A DNA stretch of 64,000 nt. Origin: Prevotella sp. oral taxon 376. GTDB lineage: Bacteria; Bacteroidota; Bacteroidia; Bacteroidales; Bacteroidaceae. The notes below the pieces were generated by a model. That model was given only the letters and a program-made list of their open reading frames with translations. It was not told where the DNA came from and ran no database searches. A program made the translations under genes and the position numbers. Below are positions 26,770 through 35,675 of this stretch, piece after piece (the first letter of the stretch is position 1; each line of letters opens with the position of its first letter). Location of the stretch: positions 1,600,501 through 1,664,500 of the forward strand of contig NZ_PYXG01000001.1 of assembly GCF_003043945.1 (NCBI RefSeq), given 5' to 3'.

Positions 26770-27039
26770 TCATTCATTGTTTGCGTTCAGTAACTCCGTG
26801 ATGTCGCTCTCCTTGTAATAACACTTGTGTCCAATCATTGAAAAAGGGATTTTTCCCGTATCTCGATAGGATTGCAGGGTACGTTTGCTGATGCCCAAAC
26901 GCTTGCACACGGCTTCGTTGTCGAGCCATTGCTCGGTCTCTGGCGGATTGCCGATGAGTTGTTCGATACTGTGGATAAAGTCTGCAAATTCGGAGTGGTG
27001 TCGCTCCCACGCTTTGCGGTCGATGATAATGAGTTTCAT
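26770..27039 (-). CDS. Excisionase-like helix-turn-helix protein (first xis)
   Basis: 89 residues with the HTH VCKRLGISKRTLQSYRDTGKIPFSMIGHKCYYKESDITELL, about 45-85. It is a paralogue of the gene at 26447. Tandem xis-like genes near the integrase are usual in Bacteroides conjugative elements, where they control excision. The control region upstream holds the repeats and the 18-nt motif. Confidence 0.85.
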   Translation of the reverse strand: MKLIIIDRKAWERHHSEFADFIHSIEQLIGNPPETEQWLDNEAVCKRLGISKRTLQSYRDTGKIPFSMIGHKCYYKESDITELLNANNE

Positions 27040-27370
27040 TGCCTTAATTTTGTTTTGATTACTTTATTGTTACTCGGCAAACAAACTGTTATGCAGTCCA
27101 TTGCCGTACTTATCGAGTGCAAAAGTAAACCCTCGGAAGCACCGCTGCAAGAAATGAGGATAAGCAGGGAAATAGAGAGAAAACAAGAGAAAAGCCAAAG
27201 GAAATCCATCTGTGTTATTGCGGTAATGAGATGAGGTGCCGGCTCGTTCCTTTTATTATTTTTGTTGTTTTATCGATGAATCAATAGTTCGACAAATCGA
27301 GATGTCGAAGTGTCGATAGATAGTTTTATCGATAGATTATTTTGACGATATATAGTTTTGACAACAGATA

Positions 27371-27388
27371 GTCATGACAACAAATTGT
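27371..27388 (+). repeat. 18-nt motif shared with the traA-mobA control region (copy 2)
   Basis: GTCATGACAACAAATTGT, identical to 13912-13929. It lies upstream of the xis genes. Confidence 0.5.
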
Positions 27389-27584
27389 ACAAACAACAGA
27401 TTGTCCGTATTATCGTCAGTCCTATCTGTTGTTGGTTGTTACGCTTTGCGTCCAAAGAGCCTGAGTATGCCGTTTTCTTGTCGTGCTTATACTCTCTTAC
27501 GGCAGCCCTGCCCTGCAAGGTTGGGAGAGATGAATACGACCGCACGGATATTGAATATGGCAATACCAACTTGAAACAGAAAAA

Positions 27585-27619
27585 TCCTGCGGTGGAGATT
27601 CTTCTCTCCATCCGCAGGA
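27585..27619 (-). terminator. Terminator of the integrase-DUF1896 transcript
   Basis: TCCTGCGG-TGGAGA pairs with TCTCCA-T-CCGCAGGA (14 bp, one bulge, loop TTCTTC), followed on the minus strand by TTTTCTGTTT. It ends the minus-strand integrase and DUF1896 genes. Confidence 0.75.
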
Positions 27620-27702
27620 CTTGACCTTGTCAGGGCAGATTGGCTACCGTTGTACCTTTGCACGATAAGAAACGGCTTCAGGGACTTTGCGTATGCCTTC
27701 GC

Positions 27703-28188
27703 TTACAACGTCTTTTGGCTTACCTCCTCCGTCTGACCGACTATTGGCAGATGATTACTCTTGGTGAGCAGCACTATCGTGCCTGTGAGTTCGGTGTAAA
27801 GACGGTCGTATTGCTCGTCAGAAGCCAATGTGTCCGTCAAACCGAACTTGTCGAATATGGTTTGAATAGCCTTGTTCGACAACAGTATAGGTACGAGTTT
27901 CTCTGGGAGCGGTGCAGGCAGTTCCCTTTCAAACTCGTTCTCCAACACAGATACAAGCGTATCATACTTGGAAAAGTGCAAGCCCTGATACAAGACTTCG
28001 CTTGCCATGCTCTCCGCTTCGGGGTGCGTGAAGCCTTGCGCCACGGCATCGCAGTAAGCTGTGAGAGCCATATCTGCCCGTGCGGTGATAAACTCCGTAT
28101 CTTGCAATCTCTCGGGGTGATGCTCACTCATATAGCTTTCCAATTTCAATCGAAAGTAGGAAAGTTCCTGTTTGTTGTTCTCTTTCAT
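27703..28188 (-). CDS. DUF1896 family protein
   Basis: 161 residues: LSYFRLKLESYMSEHHPERLQDTEFITARADMALTAYCDAVAQGFTHPEAESMASEVLYQGL is typical of DUF1896, a small helical family found almost only beside integrases of Bacteroidetes conjugative elements. Function is unknown. I chose the start at 28188 (MKENNKQELS), since the upstream in-frame codons overlap the integrase end. It follows the integrase at 28265 and precedes a terminator. Confidence 0.85.
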   Translation of the reverse strand: MKENNKQELSYFRLKLESYMSEHHPERLQDTEFITARADMALTAYCDAVAQGFTHPEAESMASEVLYQGLHFSKYDTLVSVLENEFERELPAPLPEKLVPILLSNKAIQTIFDKFGLTDTLASDEQYDRLYTELTGTIVLLTKSNHLPIVGQTEEVSQKTL

Positions 28189-28264
28189 AATCGTTTGGTT
28201 TTTAATCGTGAATAATAAATGTTTGGCAATTACTTCCTTTTTATGCTTGTTGCTGCACTGCACT

Positions 28265-29509
28265 CTACCTTGCGATTGACTCACAATAGCCTTCAAAGGC
28301 TGAATGCTCTCTATCGGTGAGTGCAGTCATATCCTCCTGTATCTTGTGGTCGGTTATTTTTCCGTAGATTTGTGTCGTACCGATATTGCTGTGTCCGAGC
28401 ATCTTGCTGAGCGTTTCCATCGAAATACCATTGGAAAGGCAAATCGTGGTTGAGAATGTGTGGCGAGCCATGTGAAAGGTCAAGCCCTTATCTATCCGGC
28501 ATATCTGCCCGATGTTCACACATGCAAAGGATGCTTTCCTTATTGTGAGATTGGGGAATATCAAGTCGTCCGCTTTCTTATCCTTGATATAGAGCGAAAG
28601 GATTTGTTTGGCAATGGGCAGAAGTGGGATAATCGCTTCCACATTGGTTTTCTGCCTTTTGATGCGGATTTCCTCCGTACCGTCTGCATTATGGATGATG
28701 TGTTTCGGCATGAGCCGTTGCATATCTACACGAGCCAAACCGGTGAAGGCACAGAAAAGGAAGAGTTGTCTTGCTCGCTCGAATTGTTTGTCAATGATGG
28801 GTGTTTGCAATACCCGCTGCAATTCTTCCGTTGTGAGATACCTGCGTGTGCGGTGTGGGAGTTCTGCCTTGTAATCCGCAAACGGATCAATGCGGATACA
28901 CTTCTTCTGCTGACCGATGCCGATGAGCTTTCTTAGGAAGATGACCACAATCTGAATGGTGGCAAGAGAGAGATTGCGTTCTGATTTGAGGTAGAAGTCC
29001 AGCCCCTCAATAAAGCCATAGTCCAACAGAGAGTAACGAATATCCTCTAATCCTAAGCGTTCACGCAGATAACCCTCTATGAGTTGTGTGGCATAGATGT
29101 AGTTGGCGAAGGTCGGCTTGGCAACCGTTATTCCCACACAAGGACGCTTTTCCTCAATAAATAGTCGGGCTTCCTCCAAAAGAAAACCTTTGGGCTTGTC
29201 TTCTTCCATGAGTTCACGCTTCAGAACTTCAGCCGTGATATAACCACGTTGCCAGACTATTTCTTGGTACTTGCCTTTGGCTTGTTCCTCTTTGGTTTGC
29301 AAATAGCGGTTGATTTCCTTTGTTTCTTCGCTCGTTCCCTTGCACCGTCCCTTGCGACTGTCCCAAAGTTCGGGAGCGGTTTCCTTTCCCGTGCTGTATT
29401 GCACCTGCTCACCGTCTATGGTGATGCGCCCCATAATCGGGCATTTGCCGTTCTTTTTCTCTTTGGAGCGGTTGATATAAAAGAGTGTCTTGAATGTGCT
29501 GCGTGCCAT
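28265..29509 (-). CDS. Tyrosine integrase (second of a tandem pair)
   Basis: 414 residues, an intact phage-type integrase with an arm-binding N-terminus (MARSTFKTLFYINRSKEKKNGKCPIMGRI), a core-binding domain (about 110-210) and a catalytic domain. It shows FTGLARVD at the first arginine region, HMARHTF (His-x-x-Arg), LGHSNIGTTQIY with the nucleophile Tyr. The first arginine motif is shifted relative to the usual TGLR, as in some Bacteroides integrases. The start is 4 nt after the other integrase. Confidence 0.9.
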   Translation of the reverse strand: MARSTFKTLFYINRSKEKKNGKCPIMGRITIDGEQVQYSTGKETAPELWDSRKGRCKGTSEETKEINRYLQTKEEQAKGKYQEIVWQRGYITAEVLKRELMEEDKPKGFLLEEARLFIEEKRPCVGITVAKPTFANYIYATQLIEGYLRERLGLEDIRYSLLDYGFIEGLDFYLKSERNLSLATIQIVVIFLRKLIGIGQQKKCIRIDPFADYKAELPHRTRRYLTTEELQRVLQTPIIDKQFERARQLFLFCAFTGLARVDMQRLMPKHIIHNADGTEEIRIKRQKTNVEAIIPLLPIAKQILSLYIKDKKADDLIFPNLTIRKASFACVNIGQICRIDKGLTFHMARHTFSTTICLSNGISMETLSKMLGHSNIGTTQIYGKITDHKIQEDMTALTDREHSAFEGYCESIAR

Positions 29510-29513
29510 AAGT

Positions 29514-30734
29514 TCAAAGTTTTAAGGTGAATGTATCTTGTATTCGTTGCTGTACTTTCTGCATATCCCGATGGATTCTCTCGGAGGAAACCACTGCATA
29601 GACTTGTGTTGTTCTCAGGTTGGTGTGTCCGAGCATACGGCTCACCGTTTCGATAGGTACACCTGCCGAGAGTGTGATAAGCGAAGCAAAGGTGTGCCTT
29701 GCCATGTGAAAGGTCAGCGGAGTTTCCATACCGATGTTTCTCTGTATGTGGTGCATGCCATTATGGATGACGTCAGTAGTAGGGACATCAAATACAAAGC
29801 CAGCCCTTGTTCCTCTATATCGATTCATGATAGTCAGTGCAGGGGGAAGTACTTGTACACGATACGGAGTCTTGGTCTTCATTCGTCTGCCCTTGATGCA
29901 GAGTTCACCTTCTTCCGTGACGATGTTTTCTTCCCGAAGATTACGGACGTCGGAGATTGCCAGCCCTGAAAAGCAGGAGAAGACGAACAAATCACGGACA
30001 ATACGATAGTTTTCCCATTCAATCTCTAACTCGATGATGCGCTCAAGTTCTTCCTTCGTAATGCTTCTCGGCTCGCCCTTTGGTCGCTCGTAACTGTAGC
30101 CCAAGAACGGATAGAAGTCGAGCACACCTTTCTTTACCGCCATGCGGACTATAGTCTGCAAGGTGGATAAGGTACTCGATATGCTGCTGCGTTTCTGTTT
30201 GCGGTCGATAGTGAGATAATACTCGAAGCCCTCGATAAAGGTTTTGTCCAACTGTGAAAGGGGAATATCGCTTACCTTGTGCTTCTTTTGTACATACTCA
30301 CGGAGCAGGGAGAGTTGGTAGGTACGGAGTTTGAACGTCTTCAAGGCTCGGTCAATACCTATACGCTCCTTAGTCTGTGTGAGATACTCCCCGAAACTCT
30401 CCAAAAGCAGGGCTTGGCGGTGGATTTGCCCCTGATAGGCATCCCTCACGTCTGTGGCGGTAAAGCATTCTCCTCTTTCACTGAGTTCGTGAAAGCGTGC
30501 GTGGATGAGTGCGGTGCATTCACCGAGTTTCTGATTGACGGACACCGCCATTGCACTCTTGCCGATGAGCCGTTGCTTACGGCTGTCCCATAGAGCGATC
30601 GGAGTCTTGCACTTGGTGGAGAAGCCCGAATGGGTTCTACCCACCGAGATACGCCCGATGACAGGCACAAGCCCTTTCTTGTCGGTTCGTTTCGCCTGAA
30701 CGAAGAACGATACCTTCAGTTTGTTTTCCTTCAT
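29514..30734 (-). CDS. Tyrosine integrase (first of a tandem pair)
   Basis: About 406 residues, same architecture as its neighbour: an arm-binding start (MKENKLKVSFFVQAKRTDKK), then FSGLAISD in place of an arginine-bearing motif I, HMARHTF, LGHTNLRTTQVY. I chose the ATG at 30734, because the open frame upstream has no matching family sequence. Tandem integrases suggest both are needed, or that one is a relic. It is the last gene before the right end of the element. Confidence 0.9.
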   Translation of the reverse strand: MKENKLKVSFFVQAKRTDKKGLVPVIGRISVGRTHSGFSTKCKTPIALWDSRKQRLIGKSAMAVSVNQKLGECTALIHARFHELSERGECFTATDVRDAYQGQIHRQALLLESFGEYLTQTKERIGIDRALKTFKLRTYQLSLLREYVQKKHKVSDIPLSQLDKTFIEGFEYYLTIDRKQKRSSISSTLSTLQTIVRMAVKKGVLDFYPFLGYSYERPKGEPRSITKEELERIIELEIEWENYRIVRDLFVFSCFSGLAISDVRNLREENIVTEEGELCIKGRRMKTKTPYRVQVLPPALTIMNRYRGTRAGFVFDVPTTDVIHNGMHHIQRNIGMETPLTFHMARHTFASLITLSAGVPIETVSRMLGHTNLRTTQVYAVVSSERIHRDMQKVQQRIQDTFTLKL

Positions 30735-31026
30735 TTTTTTCTGTCGTTTTTTCAAAATTTCCTTTGCTTGCAAAGGTACAGATGAATAAGTGTTCATGAG
30801 CGATGCAGAAAAATGAAAGATGAGGAATAAACACCTAAAAGACAACAATTTACATTCAATCCGTAACCCCTTTTTGCTTTTTCCTTGATGGGTTACGATT
30901 TGGTAACGGAACTCCTGCTGTTTGATGCTCGTTTTCGCTTACCATCAAAACAGTAAGAAAATGCTAAATGATACTATTTCAAATAGTTACATTCCCTATA
31001 ATTCCTCCTGCTTCCCTTAATTCTTA
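30735..31026. other. Probable right end of the conjugative element
   Basis: No gene. The mobile-element integrase promoter region and the boundary to the truncated helicase gene lie here. CCGTAACC (30861-30868) and GGTTACG form a small inverted repeat. An in-frame TAA (31018-31020) just upstream of the helicase fragment shows the original reading frame was broken at about 31018-31027. The exact attachment core cannot be fixed without the uninterrupted target. Confidence 0.45.
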
Positions 31027-31443
31027 ATGACTGATTATGCGCGCAAGATGAGCCTTGATTTACGCATGATTGATGAAAATGGGTACTCAGATCATATCGA
31101 CAACAAGGCAAGTCATTGTGCGAAACTCTTGAATGACTATTATCAGAAGTACGATGCACAGAAAGGGACGCAGTTCGTTTTCTCTGATTTAGGGACTTAC
31201 AAGCCCGGCGGAGATTTCAATATCTATTCGGAGGTAAAGCGTAAATTGGTGGAAGATTATCATATCCCGTCCTACGAGATACGCTTCATTCAGGAGTGCA
31301 AGAATGAGAAAGCCAAGAAAGCGATGGTCGAAGCAATGAATCGTGGAGACATCCGTATCATCTTCGGTTCTACTTCCATGCTCGGCACGGGTGTCAACGC
31401 TCAGCAGCGCGCAGTTGCTATTCATCATTTGGACACGCCTTGG
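31027..31443 (+). pseudogene. SNF2-type helicase/methylase of a mobile element: 5' exon of a 5'-truncated gene
   Basis: 139 residues matching the helicase C-terminal domain region of the very large methylase-helicase proteins of Bacteroides conjugative elements (TDYARKMSLDLRMID...GTQFVFSDLGTYKPG...RIIFGSTSMLGTGVNAQQRAVAIHHLDTPW). More than a thousand N-terminal residues are missing, because the gene was cut at about 31020, apparently by insertion of the neighbouring element. The coding sequence stops at TGG (Trp), where the group II intron begins, and resumes at 33912. Confidence 0.85.
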
Positions 31444-32116
31444 GTGCGACATGAAGTCGCATAGATAATTGTTAGAATGATACTTACGAGTATCAGCTTT
31501 AACCCGCTGTTCCGTCAGCGGTAGCCTACCGACCAATGCACCTTAATGTTGTATTAAGCGGTTGGGACAAAGTACACTTTCCGAAAGGACAAGACAGAAC
31601 CGTGAGGGAAAGTCAAGTGCGGTTAGTATCATACCGCAGAGTGGCGAGGCTGGATAGTATGGTTAGCGTAAGCGAACTGTTAGTAAACTTCGTAATGTCG
31701 TAAATGAGTGTAAGATACTGGTACACTCTTCCCAAAAGGGAAGCGGTCAGTTAATCCTCTCCATGGTAGGATTACACGGATATAAGCACCGCCGGAGGAT
31801 GAGACAGAACCTAACCTATCCGTTAGTTATCTATGTGGAACATGGTAAGCCTGTATATCTCCTGTCATGTCAAAGTGGCAGGTAAGCTGACAGCAATGGA
31901 AGCTGAACGGTGTGCAGGTATAAGATAACAGAAAAAGCGAATGCCGTTCTGTAATGGAACGGATACGGATTGAGCCGACATCACGAGTTGATTTGGGCGA
32001 CATCACCCGACACGAAAGTGGGCAGACTTCTGTGACAATATTCGGGAGGCAAGATACCCGACTGTTGTCTAATGGTAATTCTTTACAATTAACTTTTAGA
32101 ACTTTCAAAAGAAGGA

Positions 32117-33793
32117 ATGCAAATGAACGAAAACAAAACATCGTGTGCACCTGCTGACAATCAGCTGACACTTTGGGACAGCATAGACTGGACCAAGGCA
32201 GAGTTGGCTGTCAGAAAGCTACAAGCACGTATTGTAAAGGCTCAAAAGGACGGCAGACACAATAAGGTGAAAGCCTTACAGTGGACGCTGACCCACTCTT
32301 TTTACGCAAAAGCCTTAGCCGTAAAGAGAGTAACTTCTAACGGAGGTGGCAACACCCCTGGGGTTGACATGGAGACATGGGATAAACCCGAAACAAAAAT
32401 GCAAGCAATAAACGACCTCAGACGCAGAGGCTATCAGCCGAAGCCCCTGAGAAGAGTTCACATCAAAAAGAGCAATGGCAAACTGCGCCCATTGGGAATA
32501 CCGACAATGAAAGACAGAGCCATGCAAGCACTCTACCTCATGGCATTGGAACCAGTGTCCGAAACTACAGCCGATACTCGTTCATACGGGTTCCGCAAGG
32601 AACGCCGCTGTATGGACGCTGTAATGCAATGCCATAATATTCTCCGAAAAGGCTATTCTCCCGAATGGATTTTGGAGGGTGACATCAAAGGATGCTTCGA
32701 CCATATCAGCCACGAATGGCTACTCGCCAACATCCCTATGGACAAGGCGATGCTCCGCAAATGGTTGAAATGCGGCTATATCTTCAACAAACAGATGTTC
32801 CCGACGGAGGAGGGTACACCACAAGGAGGTATAATCTCCCCGACGCTTGCCAATATGGCATTGGATGGATTGCAGAAAGTTCTCGCAGAGAGGTATAAAA
32901 GAAGAACCATAAAAGGGAAACATTATTCCCCCATGGTGAATTTGGTACGCTATGCCGATGATTTTATCATCACCTGCGAGAACAGGGAAACGCTTGAGAA
33001 CGAAATCAAACCATTGGTTGCCGAATTCATGGCTGAAAGAGGTTTAACCTTATCAGAAGAAAAGACTGTGATAACCAATGTCCGTGACGGGTTCGATTTT
33101 CTCGGTTTCAACATCCGCAAATACGGTAATGAAATATTGACCAAGCCGACCAAGAAAGCCGAAAAACGCTTTATGGAGAATATTCGTAAGGTGATAAAAG
33201 GCAACAAGGGTTGCAGGCAGGAGTCCTTAATCAGAATGTTGAATGCTAAAATCCGAGGATGGGGAGCATACTATCAGCATGGCGCAACGCGTGATTCCTT
33301 TCACAGAATTGACCATCAGATATTCCTCTCCCTATGGCAATGGGCTAAACGTCGCCACTCCAAGAAAGGAAAGCGATGGATTAAAGACCGCTATTGGCAT
33401 AATATCCGAGGTAACAGTTGGACTTTTGCAGCCAAGTTCAAGAAATCAAATGGAAAGGAAGACCAACTAGCACTGTTGACTTTGACTTCCTCGTTCCCCT
33501 TTCTGCAATATACGCAGATAAAAGGAGATATGAATCCGTTTGACGTGGACTGTCGTTTATACTTCAACCAAAGAATGAAGTCGAAAATGCTTGTTTCACT
33601 GAAAGGGCGTAAGTCTTTGCTTCACCTATGGGAAAAGCAGGGTAGAAAATGTCCAATATGTGGTGAGCCGATAAACACGCACAAGGCATGGAATGTGATG
33701 CCTACCGTCCAAAACGGACGAAAATGCAACCTATTGGTTCATGACGAATGTTTCAAATTATCCCGCAAATCCAATGACAACAACAAGAAGTAA
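32117..33793 (+). CDS. ltrA: Group II intron reverse transcriptase/maturase
   Basis: 558 residues: an N-terminal extension, seven reverse-transcriptase blocks with the catalytic YADD at about 279-282 and the preceding TPQGGIISP (234-242), a maturase X domain (about 330-440) and a C-terminal zinc/HNH-like module (CPICGEP...LLVHDEC). The usual HHI of the HNH site appears as VMPT, so the endonuclease may be inactive while RT and splicing remain. It lies in intron domain IV. A start two codons later is equally possible. Confidence 0.93.
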   Translation: MQMNENKTSCAPADNQLTLWDSIDWTKAELAVRKLQARIVKAQKDGRHNKVKALQWTLTHSFYAKALAVKRVTSNGGGNTPGVDMETWDKPETKMQAINDLRRRGYQPKPLRRVHIKKSNGKLRPLGIPTMKDRAMQALYLMALEPVSETTADTRSYGFRKERRCMDAVMQCHNILRKGYSPEWILEGDIKGCFDHISHEWLLANIPMDKAMLRKWLKCGYIFNKQMFPTEEGTPQGGIISPTLANMALDGLQKVLAERYKRRTIKGKHYSPMVNLVRYADDFIITCENRETLENEIKPLVAEFMAERGLTLSEEKTVITNVRDGFDFLGFNIRKYGNEILTKPTKKAEKRFMENIRKVIKGNKGCRQESLIRMLNAKIRGWGAYYQHGATRDSFHRIDHQIFLSLWQWAKRRHSKKGKRWIKDRYWHNIRGNSWTFAAKFKKSNGKEDQLALLTLTSSFPFLQYTQIKGDMNPFDVDCRLYFNQRMKSKMLVSLKGRKSLLHLWEKQGRKCPICGEPINTHKAWNVMPTVQNGRKCNLLVHDECFKLSRKSNDNNKK

Positions 33794-33836
33794 TATGAGC
33801 CGGTCTCTATATAAGAATAGGGATTTAGAAAAGCTT

Positions 33837-33871
33837 GAGCCGTATGAGGGGAAACTCTCAAGTACGGTTCT
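33837..33871 (+). ncRNA. Group II intron domain V catalytic hairpin
   Basis: GAGCCGTATGAGG and the complementary strand TCAAGTACGGTTC form the canonical 34-nt domain V hairpin, with a GAAA tetraloop. Domain VI follows to 33911. Confidence 0.85.
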
Positions 33872-33911
33872 TAGGGGGGAAGAGGGCAGTAATGCCCTTG
33901 ACCTACCCGAT

Positions 33912-34970
33912 CGACCTTCTGATTTGGAGCAACGTAACGGACGAGCCGTGCGCAAGGGCAATTTGATAGCCAAAGAATTTGCAGACAACAAGGTCGATGT
34001 GATTATCTATGCCGTGGAACGGTCGCTGGACAGCTATAAGTTCAATTTGCTTCACAACAAGCAGCTTTTCATAAACCAGCTCAAGACAAACACTTTGGGC
34101 AGCCGTACCATTGACGAGGGCTCGATGGACGAGGATAGCGGTATGAACTTTTCAGAGTATGTTGCTGTGCTATCCGGTAATACAGACTTGTTAGAGAAAG
34201 CCAAACTCGACAAGAAGATTGCCACGCTGGAATCCGAGCGTAAGAACTTCCTCCGTGAGCGTGATGCAGCAAACGGCAAGTTGGCAGAGATTGAGAGTTC
34301 AGTGTCCTTCCATTCGGACAAAATCAAAGAGGCACAGTCAGACTTAGCTCTATTTGAGCAGCGTCTAGAACGTGATACCGATGGGCAGCCCATTAACAAA
34401 CTGACTATCAAGGGCGTGGAAGACAGTACCGACATCAAGGCCATTGCTGCCCGTCTGCAAGAGATTGACGAAAAAGCATGCACCAAAGGAGAGTACAACA
34501 AAATCGGTGATGTTTATGGTTTTTCCATAATGGTCAAGACGGAGAGTACTTCCAAAGACTTGTTCGACTGTTCGGTGAACCGCTTCTTTGTAAAAGGGCA
34601 GGAGAGTATCTACTATACCTATAATAATGGTAAGTTGGCTACCGACCCGAAACTTGCGTGCGAGAACTTCGTTAATGCCTTGGAGCGTATCCCGAAAGTG
34701 ATAGAATCCCATGAGAAGGAGCGAGAAAAGATTTCTGCAAACAAGGAAATCTATACCGCTATTGCCAATGGCTCATGGAGAAAAGAGGACGAGCTTCGCT
34801 CGCTCAAAGGGCAGTCGGCAGAGCTGGACAGAAAAATCACTTTGACGATTACTGCGGACAAAGAAGGAGGTGAAGAACTCTCCCCAAAATCAGACTTGCA
34901 AAATCCTCCTGATACAGTTTCAGAACACAGTGCAAAAGAGACAATAGTACGTCATAAAGTAAGATTTTGA
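33912..34970 (+). pseudogene. SNF2-type helicase of a mobile element: 3' exon
   Basis: 352 residues beginning RPSDLEQRNGRAVRKGN, helicase motif VI with its arginine finger region. Coiled coils (about 105-170) and a C-terminal extension ending KETIVRHKVRF follow. It is in frame with the exon at 31027-31443 after splicing. The protein would lack its nuclease/methylase and first helicase domains, so it is a remnant. The stop lies 85 nt before the tmRNA. Confidence 0.85.
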
Positions 34971-35034
34971 ATCTAAAAGAATAAATTTGCAACAAAATTA
35001 TCGAATCTCATTCAGCAAATTCAGAAATAATATG

Positions 35035-35042
35035 TAACTTTG
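35035..35042 (+). promoter_or_regulatory. -7 element of the tmRNA gene
   Basis: TAACTTTG lies 13 nt before the mapped tmRNA 5' end. A matching -33 box is not clear. Confidence 0.55.
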
Positions 35043-35055
35043 CAGAACATACCGA

Positions 35056-35453
35056 GGGCTTGTATGGATTTGACGGCAAGATGAGATGGTATGTAAGCAT
35101 GCGGAGGCTCGACGGCTACCTCCTAAATCTGAGTGGCCAAAAAATTAATTGGCGAAAACAATTACGCTCTCGCTGCCTAATCGAAGCATAGTAGATTACT
35201 GGCTTTATTGCGTCACCAGGTGATGCGACGAGACACTGCTCCAAGGATGTTGTTCCGAATCTAAGGGTCAAGCGGTGCAGGTAAATCGGAAATAGTTTGT
35301 GTATGCCTCGATGCATAGATGAAATTTAGAGGATAAGGTGTTGGTTGGTGGTTCAGGTCTTGCCAACACTCGAAAACAGAAGGCTGAAATAAGCATGTAG
35401 AAAGCATATGGTTTCCTTGTGCGGACCGGAGTTCGACTCTCCGCAAGTCCACT
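35056..35453 (+). ncRNA. ssrA: tmRNA (SsrA)
   Basis: The 5' end GGGCTTG pairs with CAAGTCC at the 3' end as the tRNA-like acceptor stem. ATGGATTTGACGG and GGAGTTCGACTCTCC are the conserved 5' and T-arm sequences. The tag frame at 35151-35180 reads GENNYALAA then TAA. It rescues stalled ribosomes and tags peptides for proteolysis. The 3' CCA is not encoded: the gene reads CCACTAAAAG. tmRNA 3' ends are frequent integration targets, and an AT-rich island starts right here. Confidence 0.95.
35431..35452 (+). other. Candidate attachment site at the tmRNA 3' end
   Basis: The T-arm/acceptor segment GTTCGACTCTCC...GTCCAC resembles 41158-41179 at 15 of 22 positions. The island between them could have entered here, but the copies are too diverged to be sure. 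Confidence 0.3.
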
Positions 35454-35675
35454 AAAAGAGAGGACTATTAGTTGTTTTTAAGCAGCTGATAGTCTTCTTT
35501 CTTATTATGCTCTATTCAGAGATCCATAAGATTTTGAAGTTTTAATACACCGAAAAGGGACTGTATCGACAAAGTACACAGCCCCATTTCCCCTTTTTAG
35601 AGTGCTAATAAAGCGACAAAGGTCCTTATCGGCACTATTTACGTTGCAAAGGTAGTGTTTATATTCGGATTATAC

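Larger units (their letters stand above)
27040..27702. other. Gene-free region with degenerate repeats between xis and DUF1896
   Basis: Bases 27280-27420 are built from short recurring words (GTCGATAGATAG, TTTTATCGATAG, TTTTGACGATAT, TTTTGACAACAGATAG), resembling the repeats at 26186-26446. The region also holds the shared 18-nt motif and a terminator. I see no convincing gene in it. Confidence 0.5.
31444..33911 (+). mobile_element. Group II intron, complete, inside the helicase gene
   Basis: It begins GTGCGAC, the bacterial IIB-type 5' end, and finishes CCTACCCGAT after a domain VI hairpin. Domain V is at 33837-33871 (GAGCCGTATGAGG...CAAGTACGGTTC). Removing 2468 nt joins LDTPW to RPSDLEQRNGR without changing frame, restoring a conserved helicase motif. 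That fixes both ends to the base. The intron encodes its own maturase in domain IV. Confidence 0.92.

Noticed and set aside
32117..33793. Retron or diversity-generating retroelement reverse transcriptase
   Set aside because: The maturase X domain, the canonical domain V at 33837-33871 and exact exon joining show a group II intron. No template or variable repeat is seen.
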